The notes: generated by a model not told the origin, from the letters alone. A DNA stretch of 64,000 nt from Mesorhabditis belari (GCA_958450365.1 CAUEEP010000758.1:1944565-2008564), one strand, 5' to 3'; positions 1-12,354 are shown, counted from the stretch's first letter. Made by a program: numbers and translations.

Positions 1-27
1 AAAGGGAAGAGGTAAAGAGAAATTGCC

Positions 28-110
28 AGAGATAGGATTGAACCCTCGACCCCTCGACTTTTCTGCTTTTCGAGCAAAAGCCCTAACCACTGAGCTATCT
101 GTTATCTGCT
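28..110 (-). repeat. tRNA-like repeat copy
   Basis: Read on the minus strand, an A-box-like TAGCTCAGTGGTTAGGGC is followed about 30 bases later by a B-box-like GGGTTCAATCC. The anticodon arm does not fold into a clear seven-base loop, so this looks like a tRNA-derived repeat or a tRNA pseudogene rather than a working tRNA. The same module recurs at 1082-1222 (minus) and 41345-41430 (plus). Confidence 0.55.
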
Positions 111-316
111 TACCAGAGAAGAAAGAGGAAATACAAGAGGGAAAGGAAAGGAAGAAAGAGAAGAAAAACTTTCAGTCTAACTTATCGTAATCATAGACTG
201 AGCTCGAGATTTCACATTCTTGACTGCTTCATTAAACTTTTCCGTAAAGCTCTTTTCCCAAGGTGATGGTCATGAAAATCGACAATAATGGGTGAAACTT
301 TTATTTTTTTTCACAG

Positions 317-398
317 GGTATTTTACCAACCCGACGGCCATCACGAGATCGATGAAGAGGAGATCAAAGAGAAAGAAGCGAAAACGATAAAAGGATGA
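317..398 (+). CDS. possible terminal exon of a gene entering from the left
   Basis: A consensus acceptor (pyrimidine run ending TTCACAG at 311-316) is followed by an open stretch in one frame that reads as a highly acidic and basic tail (start VFYQPDGHHEIDEEEIKEK, end KTIKG) and a TGA at 396-398. The other frames read as basic low-complexity sequence, so the choice of frame is a judgement. No upstream exon of the same gene can be seen in bases 1-310, which hold a tRNA-like repeat. I do not recognise the protein. It may be the last exon of a gene whose body lies outside the window, or a chance open stretch. Confidence 0.35.
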
Positions 399-621
399 AT
401 AGTCACCGGTCTACCGAACTCTCAACTTCATCATCGACATTCAACGACAACTCGCACCAACTTTCCCTTTCTAGAATTTCCCCCGCGAATCGTTGAATGA
501 ATAGCTTTGTCTTCTCACTTTTCTCCCTAAAATTTTCCAAAAAAATAATCGAAAAAAGCTGAATAATTTTTTGAATGATCAACCTAACCACTTCTATGGC
601 TTTGCTTGAGAAAAATTAAGT

Positions 622-742
622 GATTACAATGATAACTTATAGATAAAGTACCATTGTAACCGATTACAATGATACCTTATCTATAAAGTATCATTGTAAT
701 CGGTTACAATGATACTTTATAGATAAGGTATCATTGTAATCG
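622..742. repeat. three 40-bp palindromic tandem units
   Basis: Three units of about 40 bp follow each other, each starting GATTACAATGATA (or GGTTACAATGATA) and ending with the inverse, TATCATTGTAATC. Each unit is itself a near-palindrome, so a single strand could fold into three hairpins. Confidence 0.8.
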
Positions 743-1081
743 TGCTTCTACTGATTAACAGATGCAAGTAGAAAAAAAGAAGATATTATTTCCACTGAAA
801 ACATATTACATTTAGAATTACAATCACAATTTTGATATTAGTTATTATTAGTTACAATCGAATCTCGTTAGTGAACTATGGAAGAGATCCTAGAAAAACG
901 GTTACTATCAAGGTTCGATTGCCGGTTACTATCAAGGTTCGATTGTGAACCCAAGTAGTTCACTCTCGAGATTTGATTAGTATTAAATCAACTCAGTGGG
1001 ATCCTAAAAAATCCGGTTATCAAGGTTCGATTGGATCTGGTACAAGATCGAGTAATAAGTAAAGGAATTAGAAAAAGTAGA

Positions 1082-1222
1082 TTTCCGCAGAGGGGATTGA
1101 ACCCTCGGCCCTTTGCTTTCTGGTAAGCAATTGCCTCTAGTCAAAGTTAGAGAGATAAGGAACCAAACTTTGAGAGATAAGGAACCAAATTTAGAGAGAT
1201 AAGGAACCAACCACTGAGCTAT
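1082..1222 (-). repeat. tRNA-like repeat with internal expansion
   Basis: On the minus strand the A-box-like TAGCTCAGTGGTTGG and the B-box-like GGGTTCAATCCCC are separated by three copies of a 21-24 bp unit containing GAGATAAGGAACCAA (in plus-strand orientation). The expansion lies where the D-arm meets the anticodon arm, so no functional tRNA can form. It is a copy of the module at 28-110. Confidence 0.6.
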
Positions 1223-1984
1223 CTGTAGAAGGAAAGAGAAAGAAGGAAAGATAAGGGAGAGGAGGAAAGGTTGAGAAAGAGCTGAAAGAGTTAGCCTAGA
1301 TCTTAGAGTAGAGTTCTTAGAGTTAGAGTAGATCCACGACGATCCGACCCATCCGTGGCCTGTACTAATGACGATTATTTTTGGTGTCAACTCTTTTTAA
1401 AGACTTCTTGTTATTTATTTTGCAGAAAGCGCTTAGAACTGGACTAGTGTAGGTATCTCGGGTAAGCCATAATGAGAAGTTGGATCAAAATCTTCTAAAC
1501 ATTTCAAAACTCTAAATTCATGTTCAGCTTTTTTCCCCCCACATCATTCTATCTTCCGAATAGAAATGAAAATCTTTTCCCTCTTGAATTTCACCATCAC
1601 GTTGAGTGAGGATTTCAAAATGAAATATAGTAATGATAATAAAGGAAATATGAAATTTTAAATATTTTGAAACCCTCACAAATCCCAATCGCAAAGGAGA
1701 AAAGCATCGGTGTTTGTGGTGGTGTGTTTTCGTGTTTTCGTTTGTTTCTTTTCTCTGTCCGCATGTGTTTCCCCTTTTCGTTTTCCCCCTTATTTCCCCT
1801 GAAATTCAATTTTGTTTTCTGTTCAGTTTTTTTAAAAATTCTTACGGCTACTGTAAAGGTTCAGACTTTATCTAACTATAGTATATTGGAATTTGAAGTG
1901 TTCAGACAGGATATTCAGTCTTAATAAGTTTGTTTTTTTCTTAGTTAAAGTGTCTTCTAAAAGGTGACCTTCTGGGGAAAGCTA

Positions 1985-2185
1985 GATGGGATTACGGTAG
2001 CTTTCCAACTACCGGGATTACCGTAGCTTTCCAACTACCGGGATTACGGTAGCTTTCCAACTACCGGGATTACCGTAGCTTTCCAAGCTGCCGGGATTAC
2101 CGTAGCTTTCCAAGCTACCGGGATTACCGTAGCTTTCCAAGCTGCCGGGATTACGGTAGCTTTCCAACTGAGCACAGGATTACGA
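1985..2185. repeat. 26-bp minisatellite (about 8 copies)
   Basis: Units of about 26 bp with the core TACCGTAGCTTTCCAA followed by CTACCGGGAT repeat head to tail, with small variants (ACGGTAGC, AAGCTGCCGGG). Related single copies of the GTAGCTTTCC core appear elsewhere in non-coding DNA. Confidence 0.85.
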
Positions 2186-2751
2186 TAGCTTTCCCTAAAG
2201 TGCATCTTTTAGAAAAGAGAGCATAGTTTAGTTAAAAGCTGGCTTAAAAGTTACAGTAACCTTTCCAGCAGATCACCTTTTAAATAAATCTTTAACCAAG
2301 AAGCAAACAGTCTTTAGTTTCAAAAGAGCTTATCTTGTTGCCTGAATACATTTCCAGCATACTGTAGCGAGCGAAAAGTCTGAAACTTGCAGTCTAACCA
2401 AAACGATGGCGCTTCAGAACACTCTATGTTTTAAGCTAAAAAGAAAAAAAAATTCCTCAAACATTTTATAAGTTCAGTGTTTTCAACCATCCATAGTGAG
2501 ACTGAGACTGAGACTGATGGTCTTCTGGAAACCCCTGTGTGGGGACTGCATCCCACAGTGCTCCCCCCAGTACTCTCCACAGAAATGTCTCCGGCCCTCT
2601 CTTCTCTTCTCTTCTCTTCCACTCACCTCCTCCTCTCCCACCTCTTCTCTCACTCATGTATGTAAATATAAAGCTCTGAAATATCCGGATATTGGAAAAG
2701 AGAATGATCCAATAGAGAAGCCCTTTGTACCGTATTCTTTTGGTGATGGTG

Positions 2752-2870
2752 GATAGCTAGCCACAAGGACAAGCTAGACACAAGGACAAGCTAGCCACAA
2801 GGGTTAGCTAGCCACAAAGAAAAGCTAGCTACAAGGAAAAGCTAGCCATAAGGAAAAGCTAGCTACAGTA
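2752..2870. repeat. 18-19 bp minisatellite
   Basis: About six head-to-tail copies of a unit resembling AAGCTAGCCACAAGGACA, with drift between copies (AGCTAGCTACAAGGAA and others). Confidence 0.8.
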
Positions 2871-2920
2871 TCCAGGCTTAAATATGTGACATATTTCAGC
2901 CTGAATACTGTAGATTATGG
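2868..2920. repeat. hairpin-forming inverted repeat
   Basis: Left arm TACAGTATCCAGGCTTAAAT and right arm ATTTCAGCCTGAATACTGTA are near-perfect inverted complements around a short spacer. More loosely related arms (GGTATTCAGGCTC and GAATACCGTA) continue to about 3040. Confidence 0.7.
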
Positions 2921-5539
2921 TATCTAGGTTTTTGATACTAGAACCGGTATCTATACTCTATAGTGTCGGTATTCAGATTCTGAGTACGGTAGCATCAATT
3001 ACGGTATTCAGGCTCTAGATACCTAGAATCGAATACCGTAACTCTTATTAGGTATAGTTCGATTTAAGGTTTTTGGGTATCATCGCGTGATTCCCAAATT
3101 CCAGTCGCAAGTACTCAACGGTACTCAACGTTGACGCCTTAAGCGCAGCCATCAACAAAAGCGCAGCCATCAACACTTGCTGACTATCACCAAAAGAGTA
3201 CGGTCACCGATCCCATGCAAAACATTTTGTAAAAAATCTTGCTCTCTAAACAGAAGTGCCTCGTCCTCAAGAAAAAAAAATAGCGTGTGCTGAGAACTAT
3301 TTCCGAAGAGTTACTCATTCCTTTTCATTGATGTGTTTTTCCTTTTTTTTTTTTTTTATTTTGCTGACCTCTTTTTTCTCTCTGATGAACAAGAATCCCC
3401 AGATTTCGCTGCTATCCCAAAAAACCTACCTATATTGCGCTATTTTCTACCGTAAACTGTACTTTTAGCTCTTTTAAGCAGTGTGAGGGACAAGCAAAAA
3501 AAAACCTCTCAGATAACTGAATAGCTTCAAAGTGATTTCAAGATCTAGAAACTTTTGAGGGTTTTTTTTTCACTAAAGTAATACAGTAAACAGTCTTCTA
3601 CCCACTGAATATCTTTGAAAGTTTTCAAATAAAATTTAAAATTAAAATTTCAATTTTGCTACCGTAGGCGAGAAGAGACGAGGCTTTTACAGTATCCTAA
3701 TAATCAAGATTCCTCTTGCCTATCAAGTATACTGTATCTACTGTATCTACTGTATCTCTAATCGCACTACGATAATAAAAACAAAAAATCTCAAACTCGT
3801 TTATTACAAGTATTACAGTATTTCTTGATCTGAGAATAGCTTTGTATCCTAGCACTGCTTGAGGTGATCTAACGAGAAGAAAAGTAATCCCAATTCCTTT
3901 TCTTCTCGCAAAACTTTTGCTTTTGATGAAGCTTCCATGTACAAGACACTCCTCTTTCCATAAAACGACACAAAAATTTACAATTCTATCTCTTTCTACC
4001 ATCGATTCTATTGTGCACTATTTGTTACCGTATACAAAAAAAATCGTTTCCTGATTCCGATATTTTGATTGTCGATTGGCCTTTACACGAATATACACAC
4101 ATTTAATGTTGCAAACGAATTGTGATACCGATGTTTTTTTTTTCAAGAAATTTGCTTGTTGTACTTTTTGTTACTCGAAAAAAATGTATATTCTGGAGTA
4201 GTGCCTCGAGTGAAAAAACAAATCCCTTTAAAAACTCATCATCATTTTCCCACAAATTCTTATTTTTATGTCCGATTTTTTTGGTGGCCAAAACAATTTT
4301 TTGTGCGTCCATGTGAAAAAAAATGTACTTGAATCTGAAATGTATTAACTTATACTTTGGATTAAAAAGGGAAAAAACGGTACCGTAAAGCTTTTTGAAA
4401 GTCACAAAAGATTGTACTTTGTGCTCAAAATGGTTAGACGCAACTCTGCATACACTGAATCTATCATTTCCTTGGAGAAACAGTTCGGAATTGAGCGCGC
4501 CAGAAGGGGAGTGTTTACACTTTTTGTGCACAAAGTACACCTCATATAGTGGAGCCAGTACTCGAGTTTTAACGTAAAAGGCACATCTTCTAGTGCATTT
4601 GCATAGCTTGGGACCAAAGGATATGAAATCTGCTGAAACCTATAAGTTCCCCTTTAAAGCCTTACGGTATCATCAAAAAGACTCCAGCAATTCTCCCCTT
4701 CAAAAACCTCATCTCTCCCCGTGTCACTTCGTTTGTATGCTTTGACCCGTTGAAATATTTTTTTGTGCACTAGTGCGAAACAATTACAATGTCTTATTGT
4801 GCTATTACATCAATTGTCGGAAAATGTTTTCCGATGTTTGAATAAAAAATAAAGAATAAAAATATTCACGAAATCGCAAAATGACCGATTCCATGGAAAC
4901 GAACATCTCAAAAGTGTGTATTTCCAAGAAAAGAAAGTCATGGGAAATGAGAAAAAATATTTGAACTCTTTTTATTAGAAAGATTTTCATCCAGACTTAT
5001 TGAAACTTCAAACATTTATCACGATCCTACTTTCAATTCAAAAACAAACCAAAGAAATCACCAGGGTAAACGAGAAAATTCAAAAACACTAAAAATGAGC
5101 AATTGACAAGAACCCTGATACGATGTACCCGTAATGAAAAGAAAGAACGGAAAAGTGAAAAATTCACTCAGATATCAATAAATCGATGAGAATGCGAGAA
5201 AAGTTAGTGAAACGCCATAAAGCAGCACACAAATGAATATGATGGCTGGGTAACGAGAGGCGGCGTAGAAGAAACTACAAAAGAGGCAACTCTCAACATT
5301 TCTAATCAGATAAAACTAAACAATTGTCTCAAAATCTCCACACACAACACACACAACAAACAAAACAAATATTAACACATGTACACGTAAGTTGAGAAAT
5401 TTTTCGGATTGTAAATGCAAAATCGAGCTAAATACAAGACGGAAAGCTGGATGGGTGTAAAAAGATTGGGAGTGGTTAATGTACAAAAGCAGGGTAAATC
5501 GAAATGAGAAAAACCTATCTACAACAAACGGGAAAGCGT

Positions 5540-8258
5540 TCATTCCATTAAATGATCGTCTTCTGAAACCATCATCGTGTCCATGTGATAGATTCCGTTG
5601 TTGTTGTTGTTGTTGTTCTGTTCAGGAATCGACGAGTAGAGAGCCCTAAGTAGATGCACATACGGACGAGCTCGATCACCCAATCCGCTCTAAACGAAAT
5701 CAGTTATTTAAATAGATTTCAAAGGTATTTACTTTCAGTCCATTCGAAAGATAGGCGAAAGAGATGTCGTTTTCGCAATCGTATCGTGCATTTTGACCAC
5801 CAAAGCCCGAATGTCCAATAAGCATTGAAGCACCTTTCTAAATGAAGCAAAATAATTTTTATTCTACAGGGTATCTCATAAAAAAACGTTTTGAAATCGA
5901 ATTTTCTAAAAGGTTCTAGTGGCTGCAGGTGACCGCACGTTTTTTTTATGAGACACCCTGTAATTAGCCTACAAGTCCATTCAATGTACCAATTTGCTTT
6001 TACACATGTTTAGTAATCAATATTGCTACTTCACGAATAACTTTAGAATAAGCAAATTGTGTTGGCTTTTATCCGTAATCTCTATATAAAAAATAGTCTG
6101 TCTTTCTGTGCGCGCACTACGGGCGTCCCCTTTGAGCATTTAAAAAAAAACGCTGAAACACGTGTTTAATAAAATTTCATGTAGTTGTGCCTTTTAAAAA
6201 ACTCTTTCAAAAAGCAAAAAGTCAAAGTAGGTGGTCACTGGCCGGGGTCAAACCCGGGTCATGTGAGGCGTCAGGCGAGCGCGCTATCCACTGCGCCATG
6301 GGTGCAACTTCCATTTTACGCTGAAATTGCATGGCGGGGTTTTCCAACACAGAGAATTCGTTCCAGGCAATCATTTTTACAGTTTCTAAAGGAGCCCGCC
6401 GTTAGGCGGGCTGTTCTGTTGGTGTATCCTGATAACTCTAAGTACCTTGTGCGGGTAAGTAGAGTGTGTGAAGCCCCATCCACGGTCAGTTATTGCATTC
6501 GTCACACAATCTTTCTTCTTGATGATTGTCGGCGTCGAGGTGAGTTCAACAATTGACTAAAATACAAATCAGTTTGGACGAGTGTCAGCGATAACCTTTG
6601 AAACAAGATGTCCTCGTGAGTAAAGCAACATTAATCGGGCCAACGATCGAGCGGTTCCAATTCCCAACGCCGCACATTGCTCGAGTCGATAAAGTTCTGG
6701 ATTGTTCAAAGTGACACGCTAAAAAAGTAAATGACAAACGTATCAACTTATGACTATTTTAAACTTACAAAAATGCTCTGTAGCCAACCCGCATTATCCG
6801 CCACCCTCAGCATTAGTCCATTTGTCAAGAAATTCTTGAGGACACTGCCATAGTCAACCGTTTCTGGATCAGCTAACCATTCATCAAGCCTAAAAATTTC
6901 CAGAGATTAATTTTAACTCAAATGACAACCTGTTCCACACAGATGGCTTTCGGATTCGACTTACCTAAAAATCAAATGATGCTAGTTAAATAGGTAGGCT
7001 AAATACTTACGCGATGTGTCATTTCAATGGGAAGGCCAAAATGAAAGTCGATATCTAAATAGAGGAAACCCTAATAAGAAATTTAAAAGCCATACCGTGG
7101 GGAATAGAAATTTCTTCTTTGAAAAACTGCCCAATGCCTCGATGCTGTGGATCGACTTTTCTGATGATCAGATCTACCTAAAAATTAGAAATTAGTTAAA
7201 CAAATGGAAAAAGAAACCAGCCATCCATATGTTAACGCATGATAACCAACTCGCGTTCCCGGTTTCCAAATTGGTCTCTAAAACGGGAGCTTTAATTTAA
7301 GCTAACCCTACTCGTTTTAAGCAGTCATTGATACCTGGGCTTCAAATAAACTGGCCATTGCTTCTGGGTCCATCGCTTCTTCAATAGTGATCTTGTGCTC
7401 AATCAACGGAAGACCTGCCTAAAACAAATGCCTTTATTAATATTTAATGTAAACACCTACCGTATGTTCCATAATCATCTTTACCGTTATTTCTTCTTTT
7501 CCACTCGTGGCAAACTTAGGCCAGAAAGATTCGACCTAGATAGATACGAATTTCTTCTAAAGTGATGAATGCTAAAACCTTGTCTTCGTAAGTGATGAGC
7601 CCACGGTCAACCAACATCGCTACACATATTGCACCAACGGCCTAAAACAAAGATTTAAGGCATCGCTGGAGTATTTTCCATTTTTCCCCAAACATTTTAT
7701 GTAGAAGCCATACCTTTGAACTGCTGAACGCAATGCTCATTGTATCGCTTCGCCACGGTCTCCAGCTCTCATAGTCGGCGAATCCGCCCCAAACATCAAC
7801 CACAAGTCGTTCCTAGAAGCAAAAAGTAATTGAAAAATTGAAAATACTTTTCCTGACCTTATAGTAAACTGTAAAAGCAGCTCCGTCTCGTTCCCATCCT
7901 TTGTGTAAGTTCTTCCTGAACAAAATGACAATTTGAAAACATAATTAAAGTTACTTGAATGCTTCAAGGACGGGTTTGAAATCGGGATGTACAAAACCTT
8001 CCACCTAAAAGAAAATCCGTTATTTCACTAGTGAACTTCAGTTAATCAAAAGCAGAATCTATTCTCTACATTTTTAAGCAGCTACATGCCTCAACTTATT
8101 TTACTCACAAATAGTAAACAATTAATAGTTACCTTAATTTGTCTCCTCAATCGTCGTTCTTTCCACATAAAAATGATGAGTGCTGAAAGATGGGTGATCA
8201 CAGTTCCCATGCACACGACTTTGCCAAGCACCAACAGCAACTCGAACAGTAGCCACAT
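5540..8258 (-). CDS. LACT-type serine beta-lactamase-fold protein
   Basis: Sixteen exons join in frame to 461 residues: 8258-8133, 8004-7955, 7915-7858, 7812-7714, 7641-7579, 7535-7461, 7418-7335, 7277-7218, 7177-7096, 7054-7011, 6964-6930, 6889-6769, 6718-6596, 6556-6446, 5837-5733, 5689-5540. The ATG lies directly after a TTTAG acceptor, so trans-splicing is likely. Residues about 10-31 form a hydrophobic N-terminal segment (membrane anchor or signal). The class C beta-lactamase/PBP-like fold is shown by VDVWGGFAD, the SxxK motif SSSK at about 108-111 (nucleophile and general base), the Tyr motif in RVGYHALTYGW near 197, and GHSGFGGQ near 385 in place of KTG. Nematodes carry several such LACT proteins, related to mitochondrial LACTB; their substrates are mostly unknown. 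An Asn run near the C-terminus comes from a GTT/AAC microsatellite (about 5598-5618). A tRNA-like module and a repeat sit in intron 14. The family is confident; the orthologue is not. Confidence 0.9.
5866..5962. repeat. short palindromic element in intron 14 of the beta-lactamase-like gene
   Basis: The left end ACAGGGTATCTCATAAAAAA and the right end TTTTTTTATGAGACACCCTG are inverted copies about 95 bp apart. This is a small MITE-like palindrome. A related ACAGGGTG end is seen at 17491. Confidence 0.7.
6234..6312 (-). repeat. tRNA-like module in an intron
   Basis: On the minus strand, the D-arm-like ATGGCGCAGTGGATAGCGC has a well-paired GCGC/GCGC stem, followed by a possible anticodon loop containing TGA and a T-arm-like CCGGGTTTGACCCCGG. 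The ends do not make an acceptor stem, so it is scored as a tRNA-derived repeat or pseudogene inside intron 14 of the beta-lactamase-like gene. Confidence 0.6.
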
Positions 8259-10134
8259 CTAAATGTAAAAATTGTCTCGGTAAGAAAAATATACAAAGCT
8301 AGCATAAGGAAATTGCTTCAGTTTTTGTCAAGAATAACAATCGTTCTACTAGTTGTTGGTTGTTTATGTCACAATTTGTTAGGGTAAATGGATGAGTCAT
8401 TAGAAAATAGGCTGGCAAGTAAGTGAGCTGACTCTTCAATAACTTTGGCAAATTCAAGCGATTAAAAATATCAAAAGTTTATATATTCCCAACGATTCAA
8501 ATTTCCAGAAATTCAAACTCAAAATCGACTGGAAACGGTGTGCGAATGGGGCAACGCGAGAAGAGGAAGAGAAAGTAAAAAGGAGATGCGGCATGTGACT
8601 CACAGCACAAACACACTCATACACAGAGAAAAGGGAAAAGGGAGAGGGCATATCTGTCCAAATATTACGGGTTGAAAGTGAAGGAGAGCCTTTAACGACA
8701 CGAAAAAAACGACCAGCAAAGGCTAAGCACGAATGAAACTCTAGATTAGAGCCGGCAATCGTTCGTCTCCTCCACAAAAAATCGATACATCTAAACTCAC
8801 GAAAATAGACTATTTACAAAGAGGTGAATATTTGCGAAAGACGCGTGGAAACAGATAGAGACTCGATGAGAAAAAGGGAAAGATGTTGTTTACACCGGCG
8901 AGCACGTGGAATCATCGGTTAAACAACACAAAAGGGGAAACTTGAACAAGTTGGACGGGTTGTCTAATGGCTGAACTTGTACTGGCCTTGACAACAGATA
9001 TAGTGCAAGGCTAGATCACAATTTTGCAGGGTTGCAAATTGTAAAAGTTCAAAATTTTGACGCTCTACAGCGGTTTTTCACTTGTCGACTTTGATTTTTA
9101 AACGAAAAGATGGCACTTTTCACTAGCGGGAACCAAAAGTATCAAAAATCGCAAAATCGCACCTAGCTTGTGCGATCCTAGTAGTTGATCAAAATGAAGA
9201 ACTCGCCGGCGATTAGGTCGATTCTTATTTTCTAAAATATGCAAAGTTTAGCCAAAATGTAAAATATGACATTAAGAACAAGAAAAATGGGATTTTAGCG
9301 TTACAAAGTTAAAATTTTGAAAATACACGAGTTGCGGGGGTGGGACAAATGCGACCCTTTTTTTGCGCACCTTTTTTTTTTTGCTGGAAAAGGCCTTAGG
9401 CAAGGCCGTAGAGCTTCGAAAATATTTCGAAAATTTTTCCATATAAGGGAATCGTATGCGTAGATTCCGAATTTCGACAAATCGGACCTCGCTGACACGT
9501 CCAATTTGGGTTAAAAGGCAAAAACTGCGGAAAAGTGTTAAGTTACGTAGTTTTTGCCTTTTAACTCAAATTTGACGTGTCAGCGAGGTCCGATTTGTCG
9601 AAATTCAGAATCTACGCATACGATTCCCTTATATGGAAAAATTTTCGAAGCTCTACGGCCTTTCCTAAGGCCTTTTCCAGCAAAAAAAAAGGTGCGCAAA
9701 TGTCCAGGTGCGCAAAAAAAGGTCGCATTTGTCCCACCCCCCCGAGTTGCACAAAAAAAAGCAATTTGAGTCTTTAAATATCCGGCTTCTTTGCTTAAAA
9801 AAATTCAGTAGGACAATAGATTTCTTTAGCTGAATATCTTAGGTTCGTTACAATAAATTTGTTCAAGGAGAGAAAAATTTCGCGGAAGTCTTTTGAGTGC
9901 TAGCTCGAACTTTAACAATCCCAGCCTATTTAGAAAGTTCTTGAGCTTACTAATCTGTGTGTTGTTAGCTAGCCATCTAGTTACACCAACTTGCCTATTT
10001 AACAATCGGTCTCTCTTTACTCTCCATCCAAAATTATTTCGAGTTTTTACTTATCCTTTTTTCCTCGTACATCTTTTAACCAACTAATTGTGGGTTTTTA
10101 GATAACTTCAAAAGACAACGAAATCGTGGTGCGA
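8259..10134. other. intergenic region between divergent genes
   Basis: This is the shared upstream region of the minus-strand beta-lactamase-like gene and the plus-strand gene at 10135. I see no exons. It contains the palindromic element at 9337-9743 and AT-rich sequence in which promoters must lie, but I cannot mark a promoter motif with confidence. Confidence 0.6.
9337..9743. repeat. palindromic MITE, GTGGGACAAATGCGACC family
   Basis: The left end GGTGGGACAAATGCGACC and the right end GGTCGCATTTGTCCCACC are inverted repeats. The arms continue inward through matching GCTGGAAAAGGCCTTAGG and CCTAAGGCCTTTTCCAGC, then through a central block around the Tyr-Ala-like sequence TTGCCTTTTAAC. Almost the whole 400 bp is a palindrome. 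A second close copy is at 24684-25066 and a relative with the same ends is at 50688-51172. Confidence 0.85.
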
Positions 10135-12303
10135 ATGGGCACCGATAAAGGTGAGCTTATTAAATCTTTTCGCTAAAGTTGTTTCTTTTTAGAAAGATCC
10201 ATCGAAGTGGAGCGAGATTGGGACGGAACAAAAAAACCCTACTTGTTCAAGGAGCTCGATAGCCTCAAGTTGGCGTACTTCGTCGAGCGAGAGGTTTTTG
10301 AAAAACAAGAAGCCGTGGTTTGTTGCTTAATTTTTGAAGAGTAAAGTTGGAAATTCGGGTTTAATACTTGAGTTGTTAGATTATATTTGCTAGCTGACTG
10401 CTTGATAAATAGCCATGGTGCTTCTTATATTTTCAATTTTGGGATGCCGACAAGCAACTTGAGGTGAATCGCGTCAACGATAGAGCCGCGAAATCGACAT
10501 TCGGGATCCCGGTGATGTCGAAGCTCATGCACAAGGAGGAAATCAACGCTTATCTCAATCAAATGGGTTGATTCCTTTTCCCGATAGACTATAACATTTA
10601 AATAAGTAATCACAATTTTATTATCTGCTTTAGTTGAGCCGCTGATCGAGGAAGCCATCCATGCCAAGACGAATAGGAATAAGCGAACCGCCAAGGCGTT
10701 GGGTACACGATGTGTCGACATTGTTCTTGCGCTTGGACAAACTCAACGCGCAATTCGGATCAACAAAAAGCTCAACTTCTATCATGACATGCTCGATGTT
10801 TGGACTAAAGCAGGTAATTCAAGTATTGCTATTGTTATTATGTGCTTTGCTTTTAGAGACAAAGGGGGGATTCGGAGATGAGGCCGTTGTCGATTGGGCA
10901 AGCGTTGGTAAACGGCCGGCAACGCTGTGCTTAGCAAATGTTGCATTTGGCGATTACCTTGGACCCAGAGCTCTTCAAAAACATCTTTCTTACTACGCCG
11001 AGATGATCAACGTTCAGTAAGTGTTGATTTATTCATTAGCCTCCTTTAATTTGTTTGTTTGTTGCTAAGTTCAAACTTTAGGGATGCGTTCATCATTGCT
11101 ACAAGAAGACTTGGCTGGGAACATCCATTAACGTTGAATTTGTTCAATCGCTGGAAGACCGATGGTAAATTTATTTAGCTTGACTTTCATAATTAATTTT
11201 AGCTGCTCCCCCCAAAAACGACACGAAGCCAACCCAAATTGTGAACAAGGATTCTGTGGCGCCCAATGATACTGGCAATGCACAACACGAACCGACTTCA
11301 AAAGAAGGTAGCTGTTTTTGGCTATCAAAAAATTGCTGGCCCGTATTTTTTGCAATCTTTTTGTCTGTTGATATTTAATTAACTAGCTTACAAGAGAGTT
11401 TTAGTAATAATTTGTATGTTAATTTTTAGCACCACCGCTTGAAGAAGTCAGCTCTCAGAAAATGACGCCAGATGTTAAGCCGCCTACGCTTTATGCCGTT
11501 TGTGATTCGCAACAGCCAGCATATCATGGGCGTACGTTTTTAATGTTAAAATATTTCATCTTGCTCGATGAGTTGCATATAAGCTAGTGTTATTTAACAT
11601 ATTGTTTTAATCTTTGAAAAGCTGAATTTTTTAGCGCTCATAGACACTTTCAAGGCAAGTCACCCTATCCAAAATGGTTCTGACGATCGATGCTCTCCTC
11701 TGTCGATTTTCTCCTCTGATCGAAGTTTTCAAGTCACTTTTTAAGGAGACATTTTCATTTCAGTGATCCCAGTTCCACACCCAGACATCTTTGCAGGGCC
11801 CCCACCACCTCTACAATCAAATGATGTCCGTTTGGCCTATGTGAAACCTCGTAAGCATAAATATTCATTTATAGTACATTTTAATTTTTAGAGGTACCAT
11901 GCACTGTTGTCCCGAATATACAATCGAAAAAACCACTTAAGTATTTTGAGGAGGGACCATTCAATTTGGATTCAAGTAAATCTTAAATCTTTCATTATCT
12001 TCATATTTTGCAACTTTAGCTCCGATTCAAAGTTTGACGCATAGATACGGTGAAAAGAGGGAGTTTAGTGTAAGGAATTTCATTAGAAGCGGCTTTGGCA
12101 TCACAAAATTTGATCAACATCACGAGCCTAGCCGAGATGATCGTAAAGGAAATTATGTTGGGGCGAATGATCACAGAGCTTATCAATCAGACAATCACGG
12201 CAGCAGCTTTCGAAAGTCAAAATCTCTCGGCAGTGACGGAACTCATTTGAGGAGCGAAGGGGGTGGTTTTTCGGGCAGGCCAAAGGAGAACTATGGACAA
12301 TAA
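10135..12303 (+). CDS. uncharacterised 459-residue protein
   Basis: Eleven exons join in frame: 10135-10150, 10193-10317, 10413-10566, 10634-10813, 10857-11016, about 11083-11164, 11203-11307, 11430-11531, 11764-11850, 11892-11975, 12020-12303. The ATG lies 34 bp after a TTTTTAG acceptor, as for a spliced-leader site. The N-terminal half (about 1-260) is a globular, mostly helical-looking region (for example KALGTRCVDIVLALGQTQ and ALQKHLSYYAEMINVQDAF). The C-terminal half is Pro-rich and then polar, Gly/Ser/Arg-rich and probably disordered, ending KENYGQ. I see no signal peptide or membrane segment and recognise no family. The start of exon 3 is the weakest point: I used an AG at 10411-10412, which adds the odd PWCFLYFQF. 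Membralin follows 330 bp downstream on the same strand. No function is assigned. Confidence 0.75.
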
Positions 12304-12354
12304 GACTTCGTTTGCATGTTGATTACTTAACTATTTGTTGTTTTTCATTTTTTA

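Larger units (their letters stand above)
399..5539. other. 5.1 kb gene-poor stretch, mostly repeats
   Basis: No gene with consistent splicing is visible here. The stretch holds palindromic tandem units (622-742), a tRNA-like repeat (1082-1222), two minisatellites (1985-2185 and 2752-2870), a hairpin near 2868-2920, and AT-rich low-complexity DNA. One short open stretch at 2670-2754 looks protein-like but has no partner exons. The right end, next to the beta-lactamase-like gene, should include that gene's 3' UTR. Confidence 0.5.

Noticed and set aside
3697..4002. 101-codon minus-strand frame
   Set aside because: No recognisable motif, no splice partners, and it starts and ends in repeat-like AT-rich sequence.
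4103..4540. 145-codon minus-strand frame
   Set aside because: No homologous motif, biased to Phe/Lys as expected of AT-rich DNA, and open frames occur on the other strand at the same place.
9893..10087. Hydrophobic 64-codon plus-strand frame upstream of the uncharacterised gene
   Set aside because: It has no ATG at the proposed start and lies before the likely spliced-leader site at 10101.
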